A stretch of 64,000 nucleotides of DNA from Gilliamella sp. B3022 (GCF_028751545.1 NZ_CP071867.1:1027306-1091305); one strand, 5' to 3'. Positions 42,664-54,760 are shown, numbered from the stretch's first letter. The notes: generated from the letters alone by a model not told the origin. A program made the numbers and translations.

Positions 42664-42834
42664 TTAATATCTGTTTTGAGATGACATGATATCTAGCATA
42701 TGTAAGAAGAGTAAAATTAATAGTATAAAACCAATAAAAACAAAAATATCATCTTTTTTATCATAAAACATTTTAGTAACTGTGGACACACAAAATATGC
42801 CGATTAAGGTAAAAATTAAATCAAAATCGTCCAA
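42664..42834 (-). CDS. candidate small membrane protein, TTG start
   Basis: A 56-codon frame runs from TTG 42834 to TAA 42664. AAAAGGAACG lies immediately upstream as a good ribosome site, six nt from the TTG. The product has two hydrophobic helices (FDLIFTLIGIFCVSTVT and IFVFIGFILLILLFLHML) separated by a charged KMFYDKKDD turn. Strong hydrophobicity, a charged inter-helix turn and a proper ribosome site support coding, but I do not recognise a family. Confidence 0.45.
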   Translation of the reverse strand: MDDFDLIFTLIGIFCVSTVTKMFYDKKDDIFVFIGFILLILLFLHMLDIMSSQNRY

Positions 42835-43105
42835 GTTCGTTCCTTTTTTAATTATATTTTTATACTATTTTTAACGATGCTAATTGATGTTAAAATATCA
42901 TAAATTTATTGCAAATAACATTAAATATCTTTATCAAATTTTAGAAATTATTGTTAATTTAAATTCTTATATACCACAATTATCTCAGTACGATTCATCA
43001 TGTTCAGTTTTATCCAATTACCAAATTTATAAAAATTCATTTATTTAAATGTTAATATATCGTATCTTACTTACCTATTTTTAACGAAAATCTGTCTTAA
43101 TCAGC

Positions 43106-43798
43106 ATGAAATCATTATTCAAAAAAATTTTTAACATTACTAAAAAATTGATAATATTGTTTATGCTGTTATCCGTTTCACTCGTTTTATTAATGCGCTG
43201 GATTGATCCTTTTAGTTCAATGCTAATGGTAGAAAGAAAATTTTCCGATAAGAAGATTATTCAACAACGAACATGGAAAGATTGGGATCATATTTCGGAT
43301 AATATTAAAATTGCGGTCATAGCCGCTGAAGATCAAAACTTTGCCAATCATTGGGGATTTGATTTTAAAGCCATTGAGCGAGCCTTAAAGCATAATCAAA
43401 ACAACAAAAAAATTCGTGGCGCAAGTACTATTACTCAACAAGTAGCAAAAAATATTTTTTTATGGTCTTCGCGCAGTTGGATTCGTAAAAGTATTGAGTC
43501 TTGGTTTACTCTTGAAATTGAATTACTCTGGTCTAAAAAACGAACTCTTGAAATTTATCTAAATAGTGTTGAGTGGGGAAATGGAATTTTTGGTATAGAA
43601 GCAGCTTCACAATACTATTTTCATGTAAGTGCTAAACAGTTGACACCCTATCAAGCAAGTTTGCTCGCCGCTATATTACCTAATCCAAGAAAATGGAACC
43701 CTGCTAAACCAAATCATTATATCCAAAAAAAAGCGCAATGGATTCATAATCAAATGAATAATCTTGGTGGTAACAATTATTTAAAACAATTAAACTAA
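43106..43798 (+). CDS. mtgA: monofunctional peptidoglycan transglycosylase
   Basis: MtgA polymerises glycan strands from lipid II at the inner membrane. It is 230 residues (E. coli 242) with an N-terminal anchor helix (LIILFMLLSVSLVLLM). GT51 motifs appear in order: AAEDQNFANHWGFD with the catalytic Glu, RGASTITQQVAKN, RKSIESWFTLEIE and YLNSVEWGNGIFGIEAAS. It is convergent with cobB, with nine bases between their stops. Confidence 0.95.
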   Translation: MKSLFKKIFNITKKLIILFMLLSVSLVLLMRWIDPFSSMLMVERKFSDKKIIQQRTWKDWDHISDNIKIAVIAAEDQNFANHWGFDFKAIERALKHNQNNKKIRGASTITQQVAKNIFLWSSRSWIRKSIESWFTLEIELLWSKKRTLEIYLNSVEWGNGIFGIEAASQYYFHVSAKQLTPYQASLLAAILPNPRKWNPAKPNHYIQKKAQWIHNQMNNLGGNNYLKQLN

Positions 43799-43807
43799 TT
43801 AAATGTT

Positions 43808-44494
43808 TTATATGAAATTTTTTATAAACTCCGGCACAGTTTTACTTGCTGGACCATAAATTTTTATTTCAAATAAATTTTCACCTAAACTTGGCTCTAA
43901 GTTGAGTTCAATTGTTTTTGCACTTGCTTGATTGGCTATTTGAACAAACCCCGCTGCTGGATAAACATTACCTGATGTACCAATCGAAATAAAATAATTC
44001 GTTTGCAAAAGTGCGTTATAAATTTCTTCCATTTGTAATGGAATCTCACCAAACCAAACAATATGCGGACGAATTAGTTTATTTTCATTATAATTCACAT
44101 CATAATAATTATCGATTATTTGTCCTGTTTTTTCATTGCGCACTTTTAATAATTCACCATGCATATGGATAATATTTTTAGATCCGGCTTGTTCATGCAA
44201 GTTATCCACATTTTGTGTGACGATTAATACATTATCCGAACCTAACGTTTTTTCTAGTTGAGCTAGTGCAAAATGAGCGGCATTAGGTTTTACTTCAGGA
44301 TTTTGTAATTTTCGACGTAACATATTATAAAAATCATGAACAGCAACCGGATTACGCATATATCCTTCGTAAGTTGCTACATCATTAACATCATGACCTT
44401 CCCATAAGCCATTTTGTGCGCGAAATGTCGATAACCCTGATTCAGCAGAAATACCTGCACCGGTTAAGATGACTATTTTTGGTGTTTTCAACAT
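43808..44494 (-). CDS. cobB: NAD-dependent protein deacylase (sirtuin) lacking zinc cysteines
   Basis: A sirtuin removing acyl groups from lysine with NAD. It is 228 residues, shorter than E. coli CobB. The NAD-binding [14 protein letters not shown], the [12 protein letters not shown] loop, catalytic His112 (HMHGEL), PHIVWFGE and [15 protein letters not shown] are all present. Two features are unusual. The segment between HGELLKVR and RPHIVWFGE has no cysteines, so the structural zinc site is absent. The class III Tyr-x-x-Arg motif reads Tyr56-Asn-Met-Leu, losing the Arg that favours succinyl-lysine. Confidence 0.88.
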   Translation of the reverse strand: MLKTPKIVILTGAGISAESGLSTFRAQNGLWEGHDVNDVATYEGYMRNPVAVHDFYNMLRRKLQNPEVKPNAAHFALAQLEKTLGSDNVLIVTQNVDNLHEQAGSKNIIHMHGELLKVRNEKTGQIIDNYYDVNYNENKLIRPHIVWFGEIPLQMEEIYNALLQTNYFISIGTSGNVYPAAGFVQIANQASAKTIELNLEPSLGENLFEIKIYGPASKTVPEFIKNFI

Positions 44495-44689
44495 ATCTAT
44501 TTGCCTTTTAATTAATAAGTTAACTAATTTACTAAAAAAAACAGATTATTGGCTATAAAAGATTGATATTTTAAACCTTATTTCATCTTTCGATTCACCA
44601 TCTAACCAATTGTTAATTATTATATGCACACGATAAGCTTCAAATACCATTCAATGCAAGGTTAAAATTAATGGTGTAATACCTAAACG

Positions 44690-45320
44690 AAATAATGGTA
44701 GAGTGAAATATTTCTGGCTTTTACAGGTAAGTACCGCTGCATAACGTAATTTTGTTTTTCTTACTCTGTTTTTAAGAAGGTATTGTAACACCAACTTTCA
44801 AATAGATAATCACGCCATGATGATTCCATTAAAAAAATCATCATCTATATAGATAACAAGATCGGGACTTCCTCCTGCCATTATGGTTTTATCATGAAGT
44901 CTAATTTGCTGAGTTTTTTATCTGCTGCATAATCTAAATTGTCATCAACAACATCAGTAATATATTTACCATCATATGTTTGAGTAATGAGATACATATC
45001 CTTATTTTGATGTTTATAAATTATCTCTTCTAATATTTTCCAACTTACTGCTCTTTTTGCTTAACAAAATAGGTTTTAAAACCATAAGCAACACTCCAAT
45101 AAAAATTATTTTTGGGATCTCGACCACTATTGATGCAGTATCTTCTGATATTTTTTATCACATAAAGCTACTTATACAGGAATGACTTTAGATTCTGCAA
45201 CGGTATGAAAATAAACGATCAAAAAATTATTAGTGTTATATAGCGATAATTAATGATTTCTTCATCATTAGCTTGGCATTCCTGATCCATATAATAAACA
45301 TTTTGCGCCAAATATTCTTA
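44690..45320 (-). pseudogene. decayed conserved hypothetical gene
   Basis: On the minus strand, pieces in shifting frames resemble one protein: NVYYMDQECQAND, then SGRDPKNNFYWSVAYGFKTYF, then KDMYLITQTYDGKYITDVV, then MAGGSPDLVIYIDDDF. Several frameshifts and stops separate them. The order resembles an uncharacterised bacterial family that I recall as containing NNLYWG and a later Gly-His-Asp-Gly segment; that segment is mutated here. I have no name or function for it. Confidence 0.45.
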
Positions 45321-45428
45321 ATAAGAATCGATTAACTATATTAAAAAATTTAAATTAAACAAAATCATTATAATGTATATTAATGATATTAATGAAAAGT
45401 AATTATAAAAAAATAAGGTATTAGTAAT

Positions 45429-46121
45429 ATGAAAACAATCGGATTAATTGGTGGAATGAGTTGGGAAAGTACAGTGACTTATTATCAAGTCATCAATCAA
45501 TTTATTGGCAAATCACTTGGTGGGTTACATTCAGCAAAAGCACTTTTATACAGTGTTGATTTCCAGGAAATAGAAAGTTGCCAAGCAAATAATGAATGGA
45601 ATAAAAGTGCGACTATCCTAACCGATGCCGCAAAAAGATTAGAATTGGCTGGAGCTGATTTTATTATTATTTGTACAAATACTATGCATAAAGTTGCAGA
45701 CCAAATTCAAAAAGCCATTACTATTCCAATCATTCATATCGCCGATGTGACAGCTAAACATTTAATCAAAGATAAAATAAAATCCATTGCATTACTTGGT
45801 ACCAAATACACTATGGAGCAAGACTTTTACAAATCAAAATTAATTGAAAAAGGTTTATGTGTCTTAATCCCTGATGAAAAAGATAGAACAATCATCAACA
45901 ATATTATTTATGATGAACTTTGCCTCGGGAAAATTAAACCAAAGTCTAAGCAAGTTTACCTCAATATTATTGATAAACTTGTTAAGCAAGGTGCAAAAGG
46001 GGTCATTTTGGGCTGTACCGAAATTGGTTTGTTAATTTCACAGAAAGATTATGCCATTCCTTTTTTTGATACAGCCCTATTACATGCTCAAGAAGCAGCA
46101 TGGTTAGCAATTAATTCGTAA
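45429..46121 (+). CDS. ygeA: aspartate/glutamate racemase family protein (YgeA-like)
   Basis: A PLP-independent amino acid racemase of 230 residues. The two catalytic-site regions are CTNTMHK (near residue 85) and GCTEIGLL (near 197), each supplying a candidate cysteine. The N-terminal GLIGGMSWESTVTYYQ is typical of YgeA/aspartate racemases. YgeA of E. coli acts on several L- and D-amino acids; the substrate here is unknown. Its stop overlaps the convergent HTH gene by 11 nt. Confidence 0.88.
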   Translation: MKTIGLIGGMSWESTVTYYQVINQFIGKSLGGLHSAKALLYSVDFQEIESCQANNEWNKSATILTDAAKRLELAGADFIIICTNTMHKVADQIQKAITIPIIHIADVTAKHLIKDKIKSIALLGTKYTMEQDFYKSKLIEKGLCVLIPDEKDRTIINNIIYDELCLGKIKPKSKQVYLNIIDKLVKQGAKGVILGCTEIGLLISQKDYAIPFFDTALLHAQEAAWLAINS

Positions 46122-46332
46122 AACCTTCTTCTTTAATATGTTCTAATATATCACCTGGTTGGCAATCTAAATAGTTACAGATTGCCTCTAGTGTTGCTAA
46201 TCTAATCCCTTTTACTTTACCTTGTTTAAGTAAGGATAGATTTTGCTCAGTAATATCAATAGCAGCCGCTAAATCTTTGGATTTAACTTTACGTTTAGCC
46301 AGCATTACATCTAAATTTATAATAATTGGCAT
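46111..46332 (-). CDS. small Cro/CI-type HTH regulator (YozG-like)
   Basis: A 73-residue XRE-family DNA-binding protein. The helix-turn-helix is around VKSKDLAAAIDITEQNLSLLKQGKVKGIR, and the tail LEAICNYLDCQPGDILEHI is typical of the HTH_26 subfamily. The start at 46332 (MPIIINLD) has AAGGAG six nt upstream, overlapping the end of the preceding DUF2975 gene, so the two are likely translationally coupled. Such regulators commonly pair with DUF2975 membrane proteins; the signal is not known. Confidence 0.85.
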   Translation of the reverse strand: MPIIINLDVMLAKRKVKSKDLAAAIDITEQNLSLLKQGKVKGIRLATLEAICNYLDCQPGDILEHIKEEGFTN

Positions 46333-46342
46333 GTTTAACTCC

Positions 46343-46915
46343 TTATACAAACTGCCGATTTTCTTCCGCTAATTGACATGCTTTTTTCAATATTTGTCCA
46401 ATTAACATAATGCTAATAGCAGGAAACAATACCATAATATCACCGCTAGATAATGAAAAAGAAAAATAACGTTCAGTTTGTTTGAAACTTAAAATTAAAG
46501 TTAATAAAGGCTCAGATAAAATATTAAAAATAGACCAAGTGACCAACATTTTACCAAAAATATAGCAATGATTGGTTGACCTTTCCGAAAAGAAATCAGA
46601 TTGACTATATTTTACAAAAAGCAATTTCAATTGATAAAAAGCATAAACTAAAATTAGGATTTTTGCCGTATCAATTATCACAGCTAACAAAGCTTGCCAA
46701 AAATCCAATTCTGTTGGATCAACATCAACACTATTGGATATAAAAAAAGAATATCCAGCTGATCCTAAACCAATATTTTCAATATTGAAAAAATAAAAAA
46801 GTAATGGAGCGAATGCACCAATCAGCATGGTTATAATGACTAGAGTTGTTAAGAGTGCCATAAATCTACAATATCGATTTAAGCATAAGTTTGATCGAGC
46901 TAATGTTGTGTTCAT
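46343..46915 (-). CDS. DUF2975 family membrane protein
   Basis: A 190-residue protein with four hydrophobic helices (about 18-43, 70-97, 118-142 and 155-177) and the C-terminal ILKKACQLAEENRQFV tail that ends DUF2975 proteins. It is the first gene of a two-gene operon with the HTH regulator immediately downstream, a pairing seen widely in bacteria. The membrane partner may sense a signal and control the regulator; this is inference. Confidence 0.82.
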   Translation of the reverse strand: MNTTLARSNLCLNRYCRFMALLTTLVIITMLIGAFAPLLFYFFNIENIGLGSAGYSFFISNSVDVDPTELDFWQALLAVIIDTAKILILVYAFYQLKLLFVKYSQSDFFSERSTNHCYIFGKMLVTWSIFNILSEPLLTLILSFKQTERYFSFSLSSGDIMVLFPAISIMLIGQILKKACQLAEENRQFV

Positions 46916-47065
46916 ATTTATTTCCCTTTAGATAAAAACTGACCATAGTTTATCTTAGGAAAACAACAAAAACAATAAAATATTACTGTTATACAATAAT
47001 ATTTTATTGTTAAATATTAAATTAATATAATTCAGCAAAATCAACAGTGAGTAAAATTTAGTTAT

Positions 47066-47094
47066 AAAAAAACCTTACTCTGTTACAAGTAAGG
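47066..47094 (-). terminator. terminator after rpoH
   Basis: On the minus strand CCTTACT pairs with AGTAAGG around an 8-nt loop and is followed by seven T. It lies 29 nt after the rpoH stop. Confidence 0.85.
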
Positions 47095-47122
47095 CTCAGG
47101 AAGTTAACATTAACGAAAAAAA

Positions 47123-47983
47123 TTATGCTTCTATAGCAACTCGCAATTTTTTCATCGCATTTTTTTCAAGTTGGCGAATACGTTCCGCTGAAACGCTGTA
47201 TTTATCAGCCAATACTTGTAATGTTGATTTACTGTCATCTGCATCTAACCAACGTGCTTTGATAATATCTTGGCTGCGTTCATCTAATTGAGATAATGCA
47301 TCATGTAACTTATCTGTTGCATCATTCTCCCAATTGTCATTTTCAATTGATTTAGAGAAATCAGAATTACCATCTTCCAAATAAAGAGCGGGTGCAACAA
47401 TTGAATTGTCGTCATCATCAGTATCAATATCAAACGACATGTCTTGGGCTGACATGCGCGATTCCATCTCTAAAACATCTTTACGGCTTACACCAAGTTC
47501 ATCAGCAACCATATCCACTTCGGCACTGTTAAACCAGCCTAAACGTTGTTTATTCTTTCTTAAATTGAAAAATAACTTTCTTTGAGCTTTTGTCGTTGCA
47601 ACTTTAACAATACGCCAGTTTTTCAGTACATATTCATGTATTTCAGCTTTTATCCAGTGTACCGCAAATGAAACTAAACGAACACCCATTTCTGGATTGA
47701 AGCGACGTACTGCTTTCATTAAACCAATATTACCTTCTTGAATCAAATCTGCTTGAGGTAAACCATAACCGGAATAACCACGGGCAATATGTGCAACAAA
47801 ACGTAAATGTGACAAAATTAATTGTTTTGCAGCATCAACATCATCATGATAATAAAGCTTTTCGCCTAATGATTTTTCTTCCTCTGCAGTTAACATTGGA
47901 TAAGTATTAATCATACGAAGATATGATTCAATATTTCCTTGTGGGATTAAAGCACCTACTTGCATTTTTAAATCAGTACTCAT
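47123..47983 (-). CDS. rpoH: RNA polymerase sigma-32 (heat-shock sigma factor)
   Basis: RpoH directs RNA polymerase to heat-shock promoters such as that of dnaK in this window. It is 286 residues (E. coli 284). Region 2 shows [34 protein letters not shown], the RpoH box is [13 protein letters not shown], and region 4 ends with the HTH around [24 protein letters not shown]. It follows ftsX on the same strand after 138 bp, the usual ftsYEX-rpoH order. Confidence 0.97.
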   Translation of the reverse strand: MSTDLKMQVGALIPQGNIESYLRMINTYPMLTAEEEKSLGEKLYYHDDVDAAKQLILSHLRFVAHIARGYSGYGLPQADLIQEGNIGLMKAVRRFNPEMGVRLVSFAVHWIKAEIHEYVLKNWRIVKVATTKAQRKLFFNLRKNKQRLGWFNSAEVDMVADELGVSRKDVLEMESRMSAQDMSFDIDTDDDDNSIVAPALYLEDGNSDFSKSIENDNWENDATDKLHDALSQLDERSQDIIKARWLDADDSKSTLQVLADKYSVSAERIRQLEKNAMKKLRVAIEA

Positions 47984-48121
47984 TAAATTCCCTCCTTAAT
48001 TTAAACTAGTTTTGTCGCCATATTCATAATAGCAACAATATAACTGTAATATTAGACTACTAAAATATCATTTAGTTCACATTTATTATTAATTTAGTAA
48101 CAAAAAACTATGCTTAAATAA

Positions 48122-49093
48122 TTAAGCAATACGCATTGTTTTTAAATATTTCTTAGTCGATATCAGTGCAGAAAGCCAACCAAGAATTATAGAGAACAAT
48201 ACAATTAGTATACTTTCGTCCCATGAAAGTCCTTTAAGGGTAAATTTTGTACCAAAAATAGTAGAGACATGTAATATAATTGAATCGATTTGAAAAATAA
48301 AGACTTCTGATAAAATCAATGCTAAAATAGTGCTGATAAATCCAATTAATATACCATTATACAAAAATGGGCGTAATATAAAACCTTCAGTGGCGCCAAT
48401 TAATTGCATCACCATAATGACTTGTCTACGAGCAAAAATGTTTAATCGAATACTGTTACCTATGACAAGCGAAACAGCGCCAATCATGAATATCGAAATT
48501 ATCCACACTATAGATTTTACCATATCTGTTAACGCTGTTAATCGAGTAAACCAACTATCGTCAAGTTGAACATCATCAATCTCATTAATTTTAAGTAATT
48601 TAGATTGAAAAGCATGCAATATATCTGTATTTTTTGCTTCTTCTTTTGGAATAAGAATTGCTACAGCTGGTAATGGATTTTCATCCAGAAGATCAAGTGC
48701 ATTGCCAAATCCTGACCATGTTTTAAATTCTTCTTTTGTTTGATCTCGGGAAAGATATTCAATATTTTCAACCTCAGGATAAGATTTAAGCTTAGAAATC
48801 AATTCAGTGGTCTGTTTTGAAGTTAACTCTTTATTTATGTACACAGTTAAATTTGGTGTTGGGTTCCACTGATTTGAAGCTTGATTAGCATTTTTCCAAA
48901 GTAAATAGCTAATTGTCGGTAATGTTATTGAAATAGCAATAACAAAAACTGTTAATAATGAGGCAAAAATATGTTGAGTAAAATTATTAAAGGTATTACG
49001 CCAAGCATAACCAATTTGTCTTCTCCAACGACAAAAAAAAATATTCTTATCTTTTCCCTTGGATTTGTTCGGTTTAAGATTACTGCTCATCAT
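48122..49093 (-). CDS. ftsX: cell division protein FtsX
   Basis: The permease-like partner of FtsE, which transmits ATP-driven changes to periplasmic amidase activators at the septum. It is 323 residues with a cytoplasmic N-terminus (FFCRWRRQIGYAWRNTFNNF), four helices and a large periplasmic loop between helices 1 and 2. The membrane region LVIGNSIRLNIFARRQVIMVMQLIGAT is the family signature. Its ATG follows directly on the ftsE stop, so the two are coupled. Confidence 0.95.
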   Translation of the reverse strand: MMSSNLKPNKSKGKDKNIFFCRWRRQIGYAWRNTFNNFTQHIFASLLTVFVIAISITLPTISYLLWKNANQASNQWNPTPNLTVYINKELTSKQTTELISKLKSYPEVENIEYLSRDQTKEEFKTWSGFGNALDLLDENPLPAVAILIPKEEAKNTDILHAFQSKLLKINEIDDVQLDDSWFTRLTALTDMVKSIVWIISIFMIGAVSLVIGNSIRLNIFARRQVIMVMQLIGATEGFILRPFLYNGILIGFISTILALILSEVFIFQIDSIILHVSTIFGTKFTLKGLSWDESILIVLFSIILGWLSALISTKKYLKTMRIA

Positions 49094-49750
49094 TTATTTA
49101 ACCTCTAATCGCCCTTGATTTAAATGCAATATACGATACTTTTTGTGGCGAATAAGCGTCATATTGTGAGTTGCCATCAAAACAGTTACCCCTGTTTGAT
49201 TAAACTCTTCAAATAGTTTTAAAATGTCTTTTGAGAGTTTATCATCCAAATTACCTGTGGGTTCATCTGCAAGTAAAACAGTAGGATGATTTACAATTGC
49301 TCGAGCAATACCAACACGTTGTTGCTCCCCCCCTGATAACTGTATTGGATAAAATTTCATTTTATTTAACAATCCAACTTTATCCAATGAGGCTGAAACT
49401 CGTCGACGAATTTCTTCGGGTGATTTTCCTAAAATAATTAATGGAATAGCAACGTTATCATAAACAGTATGATCCATTAATAATTGATGATCTTGAAAAA
49501 TCATACCAATAGTACGACGTAAAAATGGCATTTCTTGTCGTTTCAATCTCGACACATCAATGCCATTTAGCAATACATTGCCATCATTGGCTTTTTCTAA
49601 TCCACAAATTAGACGCATTAAGGTGCTTTTACCTGCTCCAGAATGACCTGTTAAAAATGCCATTTCTCCGGGTAATAAAGTAAAGTTTATATTTTGCAAT
49701 GCCGGTTTTCCACCAGAATAAACTTTACTCACGCGTTGAAATTGGATCAT
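49094..49750 (-). CDS. ftsE: cell division ATP-binding protein FtsE
   Basis: The ATPase of the FtsEX complex. It is 218 residues (E. coli 222). Walker A is LTGHSGAGKSTLM, the signature is QLSGGEQQRVGIARA, and Walker B is VLLADEPTGNLD with the ATHN switch. The start MIQFQRVSKVYSGG is typical. It lies eight bases after ftsY and abuts ftsX. Confidence 0.97.
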   Translation of the reverse strand: MIQFQRVSKVYSGGKPALQNINFTLLPGEMAFLTGHSGAGKSTLMRLICGLEKANDGNVLLNGIDVSRLKRQEMPFLRRTIGMIFQDHQLLMDHTVYDNVAIPLIILGKSPEEIRRRVSASLDKVGLLNKMKFYPIQLSGGEQQRVGIARAIVNHPTVLLADEPTGNLDDKLSKDILKLFEEFNQTGVTVLMATHNMTLIRHKKYRILHLNQGRLEVK

Positions 49751-49758
49751 TATTTCTT

Positions 49759-50697
49759 TTACTCTTCTGTTTGATCAAACAGAGCATTAATAAAATCCAC
49801 GGCAACAAATGGTCTTAAATCTTCAATTTTTTCACCTACCCCAATATAACGAATAGGTATATTAAACTGATCAGCAATGCTAAAAATTATACCACCTTTT
49901 GCTGTCCCATCCAGTTTCGTTAATGCCATTCCTGTAACACCTACTGCCTCATTAAATAATTTGGTTTGACTAATAGCATTTTGTCCTGTACTTGCATCAA
50001 TCGTTAACATAATCTCATGTGGTGCTGTCTCATCTTGCTTTTTAATGACTCTTACTATTTTTTTTAATTCATCCATTAAATGAGATTTGTTTTGTAATCG
50101 GCCCGCTGTATCTGCAATTAACACATCTATTTTTTTTGCTTTTGCTGCTTGTATAGCATCAAAAATGACTGATGCTGAATCGGCATTAGTGTGTTGAGCA
50201 ATAACGGGGATACTATTACGTTCGCCCCATACTTGTAATTGTTCAACCGCTGCTGCACGAAAAGTATCACCAGCAGCTAGCATAACTGATTTGCCTTGTT
50301 GTTGAAACTGACGAGCTAACTTACCAATAGTTGTTGTTTTACCTACACCATTAACACCAACCATTAAAATAATAAATGGTTTATGATTATCAATATTAAG
50401 TGGTTTATCGACTCCATCTAATATAGATTTCATTTCTTGTTTTAAAAGCTCATGTAATGCATCTGCATCTTTTAGTTCTTTTCTAGAAGCGTGTTGAGTT
50501 AGTGTATTAATAATCTTTTGTGTTGTATCAAAACCAACATCAGCGATGAGCAATTGTTCTTCTAATTCTTCAAATAATGCATCATCAATCTTTTTTCCTC
50601 TAAATAAGTTAAGGAATCCTGATCCAATATTCTGTTTTGTTTTAAAAAGTCCTTTTTTCAAACGAGAAAAAAATCCTTCTTTTTTTTGTTCAACCAT
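49759..50697 (-). CDS. ftsY: signal recognition particle receptor FtsY (short form)
   Basis: FtsY receives SRP-ribosome complexes at the membrane. From ATG 50697 (MVEQKKEGFFSRLKKGLFKTKQN) it is 312 residues. E. coli FtsY is 497 because of a long acidic A domain, which is missing here. A TTG seven codons upstream is possible but has no ribosome site. The NG domain is complete: GVNGVGKTTTIGKLA (G1), LAAGDTFRAAAVEQL, IADTAGRLQNKSHLM and TKLDGTAKGG. The basic amphipathic start can serve as membrane-targeting helix. Confidence 0.95.
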   Translation of the reverse strand: MVEQKKEGFFSRLKKGLFKTKQNIGSGFLNLFRGKKIDDALFEELEEQLLIADVGFDTTQKIINTLTQHASRKELKDADALHELLKQEMKSILDGVDKPLNIDNHKPFIILMVGVNGVGKTTTIGKLARQFQQQGKSVMLAAGDTFRAAAVEQLQVWGERNSIPVIAQHTNADSASVIFDAIQAAKAKKIDVLIADTAGRLQNKSHLMDELKKIVRVIKKQDETAPHEIMLTIDASTGQNAISQTKLFNEAVGVTGMALTKLDGTAKGGIIFSIADQFNIPIRYIGVGEKIEDLRPFVAVDFINALFDQTEE

Positions 50698-50861
50698 AAA
50701 TTGTTTATCCCATGACAATTGCTAGTAATCATTTTATATTATTTTAAAATAAAGCCCAATGTATTCAAACAAAAGGAGTAACATTATTGATCTATTAGAT
50801 CATTTTATTAAATTATAAAAAGAATAATAAGTTCTATATAAAGAATAATTAAAATTAATTA

Positions 50862-51422
50862 CTAATAAAGATCTGAAGTTTTAATATGACACCATTTACC
50901 TAGTGGTAGTTGGTGCGTAAATAAATTATATTTGCCAATTTGAATTCTAATTAGTCGTAAGCAAGGAAAACCCACCGCTGCACACATTCGCCTAACTTGG
51001 CGATTCTTTCCTTCAGTAATAATAATGCTTATCCATGAAGTGGGTATTGTTTTACGTTCACGAATAGGAGGAACTCTCTCCCATAGCAGCGATGGTTCAT
51101 CTAAAAAATCTACTATAGCTGGCGCTGTATAAAATTCCTTTAACTGAATACCTTTTCTTAGTTGATCTATAGCTTGTTGACTAACTAAACCTTCTACTTG
51201 TACCCAGTAAGTTTTTGGCAATTTAAATTTTGGTGAGCTGATTTTAGCTTGTAATTTACCATCATTTGTTAACAATAACAATCCTTCGCTATCGGTATCT
51301 AAACGTCCTGCCGGATAAAATTTTGGTAATTTTATAAAATCTTTTAATGTCTGATACTTTTCATGAGGTGAAAATTGAGTTGTGACATTAAAGGGTTTAT
51401 TAAAGGCTATTAATGAGTTCAT
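50862..51422 (-). CDS. rluE: 23S rRNA pseudouridine(2457) synthase
   Basis: RluE isomerises U2457 of 23S rRNA. It is 186 residues, and the catalytic Asp is in YPAGRLDTDSEGLLLLTNDG. The family motif GKNRQVRRMCAAVGFPCLRLIRIQIG is near the C-terminus. E. coli RluE has an additional N-terminal extension absent here. It lies between ftsY and the rRNA operon that encodes its substrate. Confidence 0.92.
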   Translation of the reverse strand: MNSLIAFNKPFNVTTQFSPHEKYQTLKDFIKLPKFYPAGRLDTDSEGLLLLTNDGKLQAKISSPKFKLPKTYWVQVEGLVSQQAIDQLRKGIQLKEFYTAPAIVDFLDEPSLLWERVPPIRERKTIPTSWISIIITEGKNRQVRRMCAAVGFPCLRLIRIQIGKYNLFTHQLPLGKWCHIKTSDLY

Positions 51423-51495
51423 CTCATCCTGCTTTAACTTAGTTTAAATATCATCTTTAGGTTATTATACACTAAATGAATTATTGTTTAGTGGC

Positions 51496-51530
51496 ATACT
51501 CAAACATACAAACTTCTTTAGAAGTTTGTA
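51496..51530 (-). other. second hairpin downstream of the rRNA operon, resembling the 36-nt repeat
   Basis: TACAAACTTC and GAAGTTTGTA (51507-51516, 51521-51530) form a 10-bp perfect stem with a TTTA loop, flanked by an outer GCATAC/GTATGC pairing (51494-51499, 51537-51542). On the minus strand TATGTTTGAGTAT (51496-51508) matches the 3' half of the 36-nt repeat, as if the repeat had lost its central bases. Confidence 0.5.
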
Positions 51531-51542
51531 ATTTCTGTATGC

Positions 51543-51570
51543 AAAAAAGCCCAGCATTCCTGCTGGGCTC
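51543..51570 (-). terminator. rRNA operon terminator
   Basis: On the minus strand AGCCCAGCA pairs with TGCTGGGCT around a 4-nt loop, followed by six T. It lies 15 nt after the 5S gene. Confidence 0.92.
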
Positions 51571-51584
51571 TCAATATATTTAAA

Positions 51585-51703
51585 AGTCTGGCGGCTCCCT
51601 ACTCTCACATGGGTAATACCCACACTACCATCGGCACTTCGGCGTTTCACTTCTGAGTTCGGCATGGGGTCAGGTGGGACCACCGCGCTATTACCGCCAG
51701 ACA
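51585..51703 (-). rRNA. rrf: 5S ribosomal RNA
   Basis: About 119 nt starting TGTCTGGCGG and ending CCGCCAGACT, whose ends pair to form helix 1. The interior contains GGTGGTCCCACCTGACCCC and the GCCGAACTCAGAAGTGAAAC block characteristic of gammaproteobacterial 5S. Last rRNA gene of the operon. Confidence 0.96.
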
Positions 51704-51845
51704 TATTCTGTCTTCTCTTTTTCTATTGATGATGATTATCACATATCTTCATCAATCGCTCAATCCGGAACAAACTGTTTCATCAATCTTTCATCATCTT
51801 TCGATGATTTCTTAATCTCTCAACTTCGCGTATCCAAAACAACTC

Positions 51846-54760
<2,915 letters not shown>

